The position numbers and the translations under genes were made by a program. A model generated the notes under the pieces. It worked only from the letters and a program-made list of their open reading frames with translations, was not told where the DNA came from and did not search any database. DNA of 64,000 nt from Burkholderiales bacterium (lineage in GTDB: Bacteria; Pseudomonadota; Gammaproteobacteria; Burkholderiales; WYBJ01), in assembly GCA_020848435.1 (NCBI GenBank), contig JADLAC010000019.1, positions 62,001 through 126,000 on the forward strand, given 5' to 3'. Below, in pieces: positions 8,719 to 17,163 of this stretch. Each line of letters opens with the position of its first letter. Position 1 is the first letter of the stretch.

Positions 8719-9714
8719 TCATTGCGCCTGGATGTTCGCGGAGCGCACGATCTTGCGATAGTTCTCCGTGTCTGCCCGAATGAACGTCTGGAATTCGGCC
8801 GGCGTGCTGCCGACGATGGTGATGCCCTGAGCGTGGAGCTTGTCGATGACCACGGGCTCTTTGAGCACGTCGTTGAACTCCTTGTTGAGGCGCTGCAGGA
8901 TCGGAGCCGGCGTCTTGGCCGGAGCGAACAGGCCCCACCACACGCTCATGTCGGCGAGACTCGCCAAGCTCCTGTGCTCCGCCAGCGCAGGGACGTTGGG
9001 TATTTCCTGCGAGCGCTTCGGCGAGGTGACGCCGAATGCCTTGAGCTTGCCCGACTTGATGTGCGGCATCGCGCTCGTGAGCGTCATGAGCGCAAGCTCG
9101 ATGTGCCCGCCCATGAGGTCGGGGAATACCTGCCCGGCGCCCTTGTATGGGACGTGCGTGATATCGAGCGAAGCGGCGAGCCTGATCGCCTCGCCCGCCA
9201 GGTGGGAGGGGGAGCCCACGCCCCCGGCCGATGCATAGCTGAACTTGCCCGGGCTCGCGCGCATCGCGGCCAGCAATTCGTCGAGTGTCTTCGCGGTGAG
9301 CTTGGTTCCGCTCACGAGCACCTGGGGGGTGCTGCCCAGCAACGAGATCGGCGCCAGGTCGCGCTCGCCGTCGTAGCTGACGTTGGGGTTGATCAGCTTG
9401 GCGACGCTGATTTCACTGCCCGAGCCGATCACCAAGGTGTAGCCGTCGGGGCGCGCCGCCACCACCTTTGCCGCGCCGAGCGTGCCGCTGGCGCCGCCGA
9501 TGTTTTCGATGACTACGTTCTGGCCGAGCCGCTCGGCGAGCCGCGGCCCGGTCAGGCGCCCCAGGAAATCCACCGCGCCTCCGGCCACGTACGGCACCAC
9601 CAAGGTGAGCGCGCGCGAGGGATAGTTGTCTGCTCCGCGGGCGAGCGAAATCGGCAAGGCGCAAGCCAGGCCGAGCATCAAGTACGGGATTCGGGCAAGC
9701 TTTCGCCGATTCAT
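8719..9714 (-). CDS. Bug/TctC substrate-binding protein
   Basis: A 331-residue periplasmic receptor. After a signal peptide ending near residue 27 the mature chain reads YPSRALTLVVPYVAGG, followed by PDGYTLVIGSG and PYKGAGQVFPDLMGG. GGGAGG precedes the ATG at good spacing. It follows the carboxyltransferase gene by 77 bases on the same strand and is probably the last gene of the 14472-to-8719 unit. Its ligand may therefore be the carboxylate handled by the ThDP enzyme, opine-dehydrogenase-like enzyme and carboxyltransferase encoded upstream. That functional link is inferred from position only. Confidence 0.9.
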   Translation of the reverse strand: MNRRKLARIPYLMLGLACALPISLARGADNYPSRALTLVVPYVAGGAVDFLGRLTGPRLAERLGQNVVIENIGGASGTLGAAKVVAARPDGYTLVIGSGSEISVAKLINPNVSYDGERDLAPISLLGSTPQVLVSGTKLTAKTLDELLAAMRASPGKFSYASAGGVGSPSHLAGEAIRLAASLDITHVPYKGAGQVFPDLMGGHIELALMTLTSAMPHIKSGKLKAFGVTSPKRSQEIPNVPALAEHRSLASLADMSVWWGLFAPAKTPAPILQRLNKEFNDVLKEPVVIDKLHAQGITIVGSTPAEFQTFIRADTENYRKIVRSANIQAQ

Positions 9715-9791
9715 GATCAGTTCCTCCCCTCTAAGAATTGCAACACTCGCGTCGCGACCCGGGATCCTCGCGTTCCCGCGCAGCAGCGCGG

Positions 9792-11240
9792 CTACGCGAT
9801 CGCCAGCCGCGTCGAGCCTTTCTCGATGTAGATGCGCGCCGGATTGCGGCGTTTCGCCAGCTCCTTCAGGAGCCGTACGATCGGCTTGTCGAAGTAGTAT
9901 TCGGTCTGCATCGCACCGGCGGCGAGCATGTCGTCGACCTGGGAGCCGGCATAGAGATAGCGCAGCAAGCGTTCTTCGTCGCGCATGTTGGGATATTTCT
10001 TTCGCAGCGCGGGGACCGCGGGCTCGAGCGGCTGCGGCGTGAGCGCGATCTTGGGCGAGCCGTTCGTGAGGATGCGGTCGAGCACCTCGGGCGCCACGGG
10101 CGCCACCAGCTTGCCGTAGTAGCCCAGGGCGTACTTCTTGACCTCGTCGGGAATCGTCCGGTAGCGCTCGCCCTGCACAACGTTCAACACGGCTTGGATA
10201 CCGACGAGCTGGGAAAACGGCGTCACCATCACCGGCCAGCCGAGCTCCTGGCGCACCCGCGCCGTTTCCTCCAGCACTTCCTGATAGCGGTGCATCAAGC
10301 CCGCCTGCTCGAGCTGGAACTTCATGTTCGCCAGCATGCCGCCGGGGATCTGATGCTGGTAATGGAACTCGTCGTATTCCGCCGGCACACCCAGCGGCAA
10401 TCCCTCGTTTTCCGCGACGCGGCGGAAATGCTCCCCGACTTCATCGATAAGCGCATCATCGATGTTGATGACATAGCCCCGCTCGCGCAGATTGCGCGCC
10501 ATGGTCTGTGTCGCGGGTTGCGCCTGGCCGTTGGCGAGCGGCGCGATCGAGGTCTGGATCTGGGAGACGCCGAGCGCCACCCCGTCGAGATAAACGAGCG
10601 GCGCCAGCCCGGTGATGCAATGGCTGTGCAGCTCGAGCGGGACCTTTCCGAGCACCGCGCGCATGGCGGGGACCAGCGTGCGGATGCGATCGGGCGTGAG
10701 CAAGCCGCCGGGATCCTTGATCATCATCACGTCGATTTCGGCGCGCTCGATCAGCTCCTTGGTCTTGCCCGCGTAGAACTCGTCGGTATGGGCAGGGCTC
10801 AGGCAGTAGCCGATCGAGCCCACCGATTCCATGCCGAGCTCCTTGACCTTGTGCAGGATGCCGAGGATGTTGTCCCAGTGGCACAGATAGTCGTTCGTGC
10901 GCACGCGGCGGATGCCGTTCTTCGCCAGGCACTCGAGCCAGAGGAAGTTGACGTCATCGGGCTGGATGTCGAAGGAGAGCAAACCTCGGCTGCGTACCGC
11001 CCACTGCATGGGGGTGCGCGTTACCCTCTGCCGCATGAGCCGGATGCGCTCCCACGGATCCTCCTTGAGATAGCGCACGCACACGTCGAACTGAGGCCCG
11101 CCCATCAGGTCGATCGATTCAAAGCCGATGCGGTCCATCTTCTCGGCGACGGGAAGCATCATCGCGGTCGTCATCCGCGTCGCCCACAGGCACTGATGCG
11201 CATCGCGCAGGGTCGTGTCGATGACCTTGATTTCCGACAT
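9792..11240 (-). CDS. Carboxyltransferase-domain protein (pyruvate carboxylase subunit B / oxaloacetate decarboxylase alpha-like)
   Basis: A 482-residue HMGL-like carboxyltransferase. It opens with IDTTLRDAHQCLWATRM, where the Asp is a metal ligand. The conserved Lys is in MIKDPGG and the metal-binding HSH is in LELHSHC. The C-terminal half matches the conserved carboxylase region (VTPFSQLVG, YYGKL). Family members move CO2 between biotin and a 2-oxo acid. The protein ends without any C-terminal biotinyl domain, so biotin must come from another polypeptide. The 69-residue gene 39 bases upstream resembles the N-terminal part of a biotin carrier but has no biotinylation site. No biotin carboxylase gene is in the window. 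It is cytoplasmic. Confidence 0.9.
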   Translation of the reverse strand: MSEIKVIDTTLRDAHQCLWATRMTTAMMLPVAEKMDRIGFESIDLMGGPQFDVCVRYLKEDPWERIRLMRQRVTRTPMQWAVRSRGLLSFDIQPDDVNFLWLECLAKNGIRRVRTNDYLCHWDNILGILHKVKELGMESVGSIGYCLSPAHTDEFYAGKTKELIERAEIDVMMIKDPGGLLTPDRIRTLVPAMRAVLGKVPLELHSHCITGLAPLVYLDGVALGVSQIQTSIAPLANGQAQPATQTMARNLRERGYVINIDDALIDEVGEHFRRVAENEGLPLGVPAEYDEFHYQHQIPGGMLANMKFQLEQAGLMHRYQEVLEETARVRQELGWPVMVTPFSQLVGIQAVLNVVQGERYRTIPDEVKKYALGYYGKLVAPVAPEVLDRILTNGSPKIALTPQPLEPAVPALRKKYPNMRDEERLLRYLYAGSQVDDMLAAGAMQTEYYFDKPIVRLLKELAKRRNPARIYIEKGSTRLAIA

Positions 11241-11279
11241 GGCCGATGTACTCGCTATGTTTGCCGCTGGTTGGTCAAT

Positions 11280-11489
11280 TCACCGCGGTCGAGCCTGCCG
11301 CGATTCGGTCGCGGGCGCGCTCGGTACGGCGGGTGCGCGCTCCTCGAACGCCGGTAATGCTTGCGAACGGCGAGCGTGGCGGGCGACACGGAGCTTCAAG
11401 GCGCCCGATTCGAAGCTGATATCGCGATCACCGAGCTCGTCGACGATCTGCAGAATCCGGCGCACATCCTCGTCGGTCAGTTCGGACAT
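11280..11489 (-). CDS. Small biotin-carboxyl-carrier N-domain-like protein lacking the biotinyl domain
   Basis: A 69-residue protein, MSELTDEDVRRIL at the start. The first 35 residues (acidic helix, then DISFESGALKLRVAR) resemble the short N-terminal region that precedes the biotinyl domain in AccB-type biotin carriers. The remaining 30 residues are Ala/Pro/Arg-rich, like the usual linker, and then the frame stops. No biotinyl domain and no MKM motif follow, and only 39 bases separate it from the carboxyltransferase gene, so the domain has not simply moved downstream. A GGAG lies about eleven bases before the ATG. It may be a truncated carrier or a separate docking peptide. The similarity is by eye only. 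Confidence 0.6.
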   Translation of the reverse strand: MSELTDEDVRRILQIVDELGDRDISFESGALKLRVARHARRSQALPAFEERAPAVPSAPATESRQARPR

Positions 11490-11623
11490 GAAATTCAGAT
11501 CTCCAGCTATGGCATGGCGGCTGCGATGCGCCCCTTGCGAGGATAGCGTTCGCCGCGCCGCGACGAAAATACGAAATGCGCCGGGTGACTATGAAAAAAA
11601 CGAATGCTGCGCTGTGCCGAGCC

Positions 11624-12739
11624 TCAGTTCGAACCGAGCGCGCGCGCCATCACCGCCAGCGGCGATCCCGCCAGGTCCATGTCCGCGAGCGAGGGGCCGC
11701 AGCGCCACGGATCGACCCCGAGCAGCACGCCGAGAATCTGCGCGAAGGCGCGGTGCAAGGGCGCATCGATCCCCGCCTGTTCGGCGAGCTGTACGCACGG
11801 CACGATGGCGTAAGGCAGGTCGTCGGCTGCCCACGTGCGCCAGATGTCGGGCTGAAAGGGCGGGAACGACTTGTAGACGGGATTGTGCATTGCTTCGAAG
11901 AAAGTATTGCTCTTGAAGCCGTAGTATTGCTCGATCGCCTGCGGCATCGGCGTGTGCTCGACCCCATAGGCTTCGCACACGCGCTTGCGCTCTTCGTCGA
12001 GCGCATCGCCGAGCACGCCCGCGGCCGGCACGACCCCTTCCTGGTAGAAGCCGAACTTCCTGCCGTCGAGCTTCGCGCGCTCCATCGCGCCGACGTTGGG
12101 TAGCACCATCGCCGGATGCACGATGAGATTCAGGTTCTCGAGGCCGGTCTGGAGCACCGACGATGCGGCCCCGAAATGGGGGAACAGGGGTTTCAGAACC
12201 GCGAGCGCCTCCCCGGTGCGCGCGGCCGGCACGGTCGCGATCCGAATCCCGCCGCGCAGCCCCTTGGGCATCACCACCGTGCCGTCGATACGCGCGGCAT
12301 GGGTCGGCGCAGGCGCCTCGGTCACGAGCACATCGGTGCGGCCCGCCTTGCGCAACAGCGGCGTCAAGCGCGCCGCCGGCCAGTAACCATGGCTTTGAAC
12401 GTGCACGACAGCGCCGCGCGCAAATTCGGGAATCATTGCGGTGAATTTCTTTTCGAGCATGTGGATATCGACTTCGATCAGCACGGCCTGCGCGTGCTCC
12501 AGCGCCTCGGCCGTGGAGTCGCAGATCCGATCGAGCTGCGCGAAGCCCGTCTTCTTCGACACCAGGTGGCGCGCATCGCCTTCGACCGTGAAGCCGCCCG
12601 CCTTGCGCAGCGCCGCGAGCTGGTCCCCCTGGTCGGGAAACACCGTGTAGCGGACCGCGTGACCCGACAGCGTCAGGTCCGAGGCGCACACCGCGCCGAT
12701 CGCGCGCGCGGTATTGCCGATGACTGCGACCTTTGCCAT
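11624..12739 (-). CDS. Opine (octopine/nopaline) dehydrogenase-family NAD(P) enzyme
   Basis: A 371-residue oxidoreductase. The N-terminus is a Rossmann fold (VAVIGNTARAIGAVCA, slightly divergent from GxGxxG). The second half contains LNLIVHPAMVLPNVGAMER, the His/Asn-rich segment typical of the octopine/nopaline dehydrogenase domain. Such enzymes reductively join or split an amino acid and a 2-oxo acid. AAGGAG seven bases before the ATG fixes the start. It lies 74 bases downstream of the ThDP enzyme gene and upstream of the carboxyltransferase on the same strand, so it may act on a 2-oxo acid common to all three. A ketopantoate-reductase-like role is an alternative. Confidence 0.78.
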   Translation of the reverse strand: MAKVAVIGNTARAIGAVCASDLTLSGHAVRYTVFPDQGDQLAALRKAGGFTVEGDARHLVSKKTGFAQLDRICDSTAEALEHAQAVLIEVDIHMLEKKFTAMIPEFARGAVVHVQSHGYWPAARLTPLLRKAGRTDVLVTEAPAPTHAARIDGTVVMPKGLRGGIRIATVPAARTGEALAVLKPLFPHFGAASSVLQTGLENLNLIVHPAMVLPNVGAMERAKLDGRKFGFYQEGVVPAAGVLGDALDEERKRVCEAYGVEHTPMPQAIEQYYGFKSNTFFEAMHNPVYKSFPPFQPDIWRTWAADDLPYAIVPCVQLAEQAGIDAPLHRAFAQILGVLLGVDPWRCGPSLADMDLAGSPLAVMARALGSN

Positions 12740-12813
12740 GCGCCTGCTCCTTGCGAGACCGTGTCTATCGTGCAGGAAACTGTCGGGCGACTGTGTGCGT
12801 CCCCATTTCCGCG

Positions 12814-14472
12814 TCACACATCCATCCCGAAATGCATGCGCCGGTAGGGAATGCTGACGACGTTGCGCGAGATGCGCAGGTCGATGACCATCGGCTCCTC
12901 GCCGCGCAGGAATGCGTCGATCGCAGCGCCTAGCTCGTCCAGCGTGCGCGCCGTCGCGCCGCGGCAGCCGAAGTCGCGTCCCAGCCCCGCGAAATCCGGC
13001 GATTTCACGAACGACAGCATCGGGTCGCGCTGGTGCGCGCGCAGCTTGTGGTATTCGGCCCCGTAGGCCTCGTCGTTCACCACCACGTACAGGAACTTGA
13101 GGCCCAGGCGCGCCACGGTGTCGAGCTCCTGGATGCTTTGCAGCGCGCCGCCGTCGCCCTCGATGCACACGAAAGTTCCGCCCAAGCCCACGGCCGCCCC
13201 GACGGCCGTCGACAACGCCTGGCCGATGCAACCGAACGCGGTGCAGAAGATCTGCAAGCCGCGGCGGCGCTTCATCAGCATCACCCGGAAGGAGCACGCA
13301 TGGGCGTTGCCGGACGATACCAAGTGGATCTCAGGCGGCAGCTTCTCGTCCAGCAAGGCGACCGCCTCGCGCGGATCCACCGTGCCGGGCTCGATTTCGA
13401 ACTCCGCCGGATCGCGTCCGGCGTGGGCGAGAATCCTGCGAACTTCAGCCGTGCGGAAGCCGCGGCCGCCGGCGCCGTCGCGTTCGAGCGTCTCGATCAG
13501 CTCCTTCAAGGTCGCCGCCGCGTCGCCCTGGAGATAGCAATCGGCGCCGCGCTCGTTACCCATCGTCATGTGGCGTTCGATGTCGATGTGGATGAACTTG
13601 GCCTTTGAATACAGATAGCCGCCCGCCAGCGTGTGGGTGCTCAGGCGCGCGCCGACGGCGATGACGCAGTCGGCTTCCTCGAACAGCTGCATCACCTCGC
13701 GCGAGGAGTAGAGCCCGGAGACGCCGGCGTAATAGTCCGAGTCGGCGAGCGTGCCCTTGGCGACGAGCGTGGTCGCGACGAGCGCGCCGATACGATCGGC
13801 GAGCTTGCTCGCGGCTTGCGTCGCCGCGGCCGACATCGCGCCGCGGCCGAGCACGACGACCGGTTTCTTGGCTGCCTTGACGATGGCGGCGGCCTCGCGC
13901 AGGCGCGCGACATCCGGGCGGATCGCCTGCTGTCCCGCGAACAGCTCGCTCGACGGCCGGTAGTCTTCGCCGTCGGGATCGCACTCCATGCGCTGGACTT
14001 CGAGCGGACAGCACAGCACATACGGCCGGGATTCGAGCCGCGCGCGATAGAACGCGTCGCGTACCGCCTCCTCGGCGTACGAGGGCTTCAGCACCTCGAT
14101 GTAGCCGGCGCCGGTCGCACTTACCAGTCGGTCCTGGTCCAGGTACTGGACGGCGTGGTCGTTATTGAGGGCTGTCTTGCTCGTGTACACGACCAACGGC
14201 GTGCGCGAGCGCGTGGCGACGATGAGCGACGTCGTCATGCGGGCGAGCCCCGGACCCTGGGTGGCGCTCGCCACCCCGACTTTGCCCGTGGCCATCGTAT
14301 AGCCTTCCGCCATCGTGACCGCGCAGCCCTCGTCGCGGACATCGATGATCTTGAGCTGCGGATACTTGGCGATGGCGGACCACCAAGTCATCTGCCCGTC
14401 GCCCAGCAGGCCGAACAGCACCGTCGTGCCTTCCTTGACGAAGGCATTCGCCATCGCATCGTAGACTTTCAT
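12814..14472 (-). CDS. Thiamine diphosphate-dependent enzyme (acetolactate synthase-like)
   Basis: A 552-residue ThDP enzyme of the acetolactate synthase/benzoylformate decarboxylase superfamily. The PYR-domain catalytic Glu48 is in VRDEGCA. A central NAD-like domain spans roughly 190-330. The cofactor motif GDGG (439-442) is followed by the Asn of VVVND at 466. GGGAG precedes the ATG. It starts the minus-strand unit that continues with the opine-dehydrogenase-like enzyme, the small carrier-like protein, the carboxyltransferase and a TctC receptor. A second ThDP enzyme gene lies divergently at 17164, beyond the molybdenum hydroxylase gene. The reaction, probably decarboxylation or carboligation of a 2-oxo acid, cannot be specified. 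Confidence 0.88.
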   Translation of the reverse strand: MKVYDAMANAFVKEGTTVLFGLLGDGQMTWWSAIAKYPQLKIIDVRDEGCAVTMAEGYTMATGKVGVASATQGPGLARMTTSLIVATRSRTPLVVYTSKTALNNDHAVQYLDQDRLVSATGAGYIEVLKPSYAEEAVRDAFYRARLESRPYVLCCPLEVQRMECDPDGEDYRPSSELFAGQQAIRPDVARLREAAAIVKAAKKPVVVLGRGAMSAAATQAASKLADRIGALVATTLVAKGTLADSDYYAGVSGLYSSREVMQLFEEADCVIAVGARLSTHTLAGGYLYSKAKFIHIDIERHMTMGNERGADCYLQGDAAATLKELIETLERDGAGGRGFRTAEVRRILAHAGRDPAEFEIEPGTVDPREAVALLDEKLPPEIHLVSSGNAHACSFRVMLMKRRRGLQIFCTAFGCIGQALSTAVGAAVGLGGTFVCIEGDGGALQSIQELDTVARLGLKFLYVVVNDEAYGAEYHKLRAHQRDPMLSFVKSPDFAGLGRDFGCRGATARTLDELGAAIDAFLRGEEPMVIDLRISRNVVSIPYRRMHFGMDV

Positions 14473-14529
14473 GAGGCTCTCCCTGATTGGAGCTGGGGGT
14501 CATGGATTTTCGATTGTGAGCACTACCTA

Positions 14530-14605
14530 CAACGTGCAAGACCCGACCCCGATTATGCCGATCTTGCGCTATCTCGGTCCCGCGGCATTCAAGACCCGGC
14601 CCCCA
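14530..14605. repeat. Dispersed repeat, copy 2 (two arms in the same orientation)
   Basis: Two right-arm-like segments point the same way: CAACGTGCAAGACCCGACCCC (split here as 14530-14540 and 14541-14550) and a diverged CATTCAAGACCCGGCCCCC near 14587-14605. The second overlaps the end of the molybdenum hydroxylase gene and supplies its TGA and last codons. No left arm is visible, so this copy is rearranged or decayed. Confidence 0.65.
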
Positions 14606-16892
14606 CGGCTGCCGCTTGGAGTGCCCGCCACACCTTCGCCGGCGTGAGCGGCATGTCGAGCTGCTTGATGCCGAGCGGGCGCAGCGCGTCGAGCACCGCG
14701 CCGACCAGCACCGGAATGGAGGCCGTGCAGCCGGACTCGCCGACGCCTTTCACGCCGAGCGGGCTGACCTTGCTCTGGGTCGGATGCTCCTGGGTGCGAA
14801 CGCCGGCGATGAGACCCACCCGCGGCATGTAGTAATCCATGAAGCTCGCGGTCAGCGCTTGGCCCGTCTCCGGATCGTAGACCACCTGCTCGCCGAACAC
14901 TTGTCCCGCGCCCTGCACGATGCCGCCGTGGAGCTGCCCTTCGACCACGCTGTGGTTGATGACCACGCCGATGTCGTCCACCGCGCAATACGACACGACC
15001 TCGGTCTTGCCCGTCTCGGGATCGACCTCGACCTCGGCGATGTGACAGCCGTTCGGATAGGTCGAGCCGAACTTGCCTTCCGCTACGAAGCTCAAGGTCC
15101 TGTCTTTCGCCAGCTCCGCCAGCTTCACGATGCGATCCGACGCGTTCGAGCGGAACTCGCCCTTGCCGTAATCCACCTGCGAGGGCTCGACATGGAGCTC
15201 GAGCGCCGCCAGCCGTTTGCCCTCCTCGATCAGCTTCTGTGCCGCGATATGACACACGCTGCCAGCGCCGACGGTACTGCGCGAGCCGCCGGTGCCGTTT
15301 CCTCGGAGCGTCGTGCCCGGCGCGCACTGGACGATCTTCACCTGCTCGAGCGGGACCTGGAGCGCGCTCGCGACGATCTGCGCGAACGTCGTCTCGTGAC
15401 TTTGTCCTTGCGTCTTGGCGACATTGAGCACGCTGACGGTGCCGCTCGCGTCGAGCCGGATCTCGACCTCGTCCACCGGGGCGTTGCCGAGGCCGGTATT
15501 CTCGATGACGCTCGCTATGCCGATGCCGCGCAGCTTGCCCGCTTGCTTCGACCTCGTCCGGCGCGCCGCGAAACCCTGCCAATCGGCGAGCGCGAGCGCC
15601 TGGTCGAGGACGCCCGGCAAGTCCGCGTTCTCATAGCTGCCGCCGGTCGGCGAGGTGTAAGGAAATTCCGCCGGCGGAATGAAGTTGCGGCGGCGCAGCT
15701 CGGAGGGGTCGATGCCGATTTCGAACGCTGCCTGGTTGACCAGGCGCTCGATGGCGTACGCGATATCGGGCCGTCCGGCGCCGCGATAGGCGCCGATGGG
15801 CGTCGTGTTGGTGATCGGAATGCGATAGGTCGCATACAACGCTGGGATCTTGTACACGCCCGTCATGCAATTGGTCGTGTTGCGGATGTGGCCCTGCGCT
15901 CCGGGCGACAGATAGGCGCCCAGATCGACGATCCAGTCGATGCGCATCGCGAGGAACCTGCCGTCCCGGTCGAGCGCGAGCTGGCCGTGCGCGATCATGT
16001 TACGACCGTGGGTGTCGGTGAGGAGTCCTTCCGTGCGCCTGGACACCCACTTCACCGGCGCGCCGAGCGCTTTCGCGGCGATCATGAGCGCCGCGTACTC
16101 CGGATAGGCGCCCGAGCGCTGGCCGAAGCCGCCGCCGACGTCGCCCACCTCGAACACCAGCTTCTCCTGCGGGACCTTGGTGTAGCTCGCGAGCTGGGCG
16201 CGCAGCGTGGTGATGCCCTGCATCGGCGAGTGGATACGATACGTTTGCGTCGGCGCATCGTAGGCGACAAGGCAGGCGCGCGGCTCCATGGGATTGGGCG
16301 CCACGCGCGTCGACACGATTCTCGCGCGCGTGACGTGGTGGGCGGCGGCGAAGGCTGCATCGACGGCGGTTTCGTCGCCGACCTCGGATTCCCAAGACAG
16401 GTTGCCCGGCACTTCGTCGGAGAGCTGCGGCGCTGCGTCAGCGAGCGCGCCCTCCGGATCGGTGACGCTAGGCAGATCGCGGTACTCGATTTCCACCAGC
16501 TCGGCGGCGTCCTCCGCGGCCTGCACGCTGTCGGCGACGACCAGCGCCACGGCTTCACCGACGAAGCGCACCTTCTTGTGGGCGAGCACCGGGCGCTCCG
16601 GCGCTCTCGCCTTCATGCCGTTCTTGCCGATGAATTGCATGGTGTGCGGCGCCCGCACGTATCCGGCGCGAACCGCGTCCTCGCCGGTGAAGACCCCCTT
16701 TACACCGGGACAGGAGGCCGCGTTGCGCGCATCGACCGAGACGATGTCCGCGTGCGCGCGGTCGGAGCGCACGAAACAAGCGTAGAGCTGGCCGGACGCA
16801 TTCCAGTCCGAGGCGTACCTGCCCGCGCCGGTGATGAGACGGAAATCCTCGACGCGGCGGCCGTCGTGATGGTGATGCGATTGCTCGTTCAT
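14589..16892 (-). CDS. Xanthine dehydrogenase/CODH-family molybdopterin-binding large subunit
   Basis: A 767-residue molybdenum hydroxylase large subunit. It has the aldehyde oxidase/xanthine dehydrogenase hammerhead domain in its first ~150 residues, the Moco segments DVGGGFGQRSG and AYRGAGRP, and the catalytic Glu at about 719 in GVGESG. The AYRGAGR form is that of 'form II' and related hydroxylases, not of true CO dehydrogenase (AYxCSFR). GAGG six bases before the ATG (MNEQSHHHH) sets the start. The [2Fe-2S] and FAD subunits that normally accompany it are missing on both sides, so electrons must leave through subunits encoded elsewhere. The last codons and stop come from a dispersed-repeat arm. 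Confidence 0.9.
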   Translation of the reverse strand: MNEQSHHHHDGRRVEDFRLITGAGRYASDWNASGQLYACFVRSDRAHADIVSVDARNAASCPGVKGVFTGEDAVRAGYVRAPHTMQFIGKNGMKARAPERPVLAHKKVRFVGEAVALVVADSVQAAEDAAELVEIEYRDLPSVTDPEGALADAAPQLSDEVPGNLSWESEVGDETAVDAAFAAAHHVTRARIVSTRVAPNPMEPRACLVAYDAPTQTYRIHSPMQGITTLRAQLASYTKVPQEKLVFEVGDVGGGFGQRSGAYPEYAALMIAAKALGAPVKWVSRRTEGLLTDTHGRNMIAHGQLALDRDGRFLAMRIDWIVDLGAYLSPGAQGHIRNTTNCMTGVYKIPALYATYRIPITNTTPIGAYRGAGRPDIAYAIERLVNQAAFEIGIDPSELRRRNFIPPAEFPYTSPTGGSYENADLPGVLDQALALADWQGFAARRTRSKQAGKLRGIGIASVIENTGLGNAPVDEVEIRLDASGTVSVLNVAKTQGQSHETTFAQIVASALQVPLEQVKIVQCAPGTTLRGNGTGGSRSTVGAGSVCHIAAQKLIEEGKRLAALELHVEPSQVDYGKGEFRSNASDRIVKLAELAKDRTLSFVAEGKFGSTYPNGCHIAEVEVDPETGKTEVVSYCAVDDIGVVINHSVVEGQLHGGIVQGAGQVFGEQVVYDPETGQALTASFMDYYMPRVGLIAGVRTQEHPTQSKVSPLGVKGVGESGCTASIPVLVGAVLDALRPLGIKQLDMPLTPAKVWRALQAAAVGAGS

Positions 16893-17088
16893 CGTGATCC
16901 TCGCTCCCTGTGCGGAGTCATATTCGTGGAAGGCGTCGCAGCATCGCTGCAAGCTGCGCGGCGTCCCGTCGCGCGATCCGCAAGGATACCCCCTGGGAGT
17001 CGGTTCCTGCTCGTTGCGCCGTCGATCTATGTTACCCGCGGCAAAACGAACGGCGAAGCCCGACCAGCGTCACGGCGGGTCCGATCGT

Positions 17089-17117
17089 TTGACGCTGGAG
17101 CCGATACTGAATACATT
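17089..17117 (+). promoter_or_regulatory. Sigma70-type promoter for the ThDP enzyme gene
   Basis: TTGACG at 17089-17094 and TACATT at 17112-17117 are separated by exactly 17 bases (5/6 and 4/6 matches to consensus). The start of transcription would be near 17124, giving a leader of about 40 bases that contains the strong GGAGGAG ribosome-binding site of the gene at 17164. Confidence 0.55.
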
Positions 17118-17163
17118 GGCTCGGCGAACAAGGAGCTTGAAGGTCCATCGAGCGGAGGAGCAC

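Noticed and set aside
14589..16892. Molybdenum hydroxylase called carbon monoxide dehydrogenase large subunit
   Set aside because: The active-site loop is AYRGAGR, not the AYxCSFR of true CO dehydrogenase, and the other subunits are missing.
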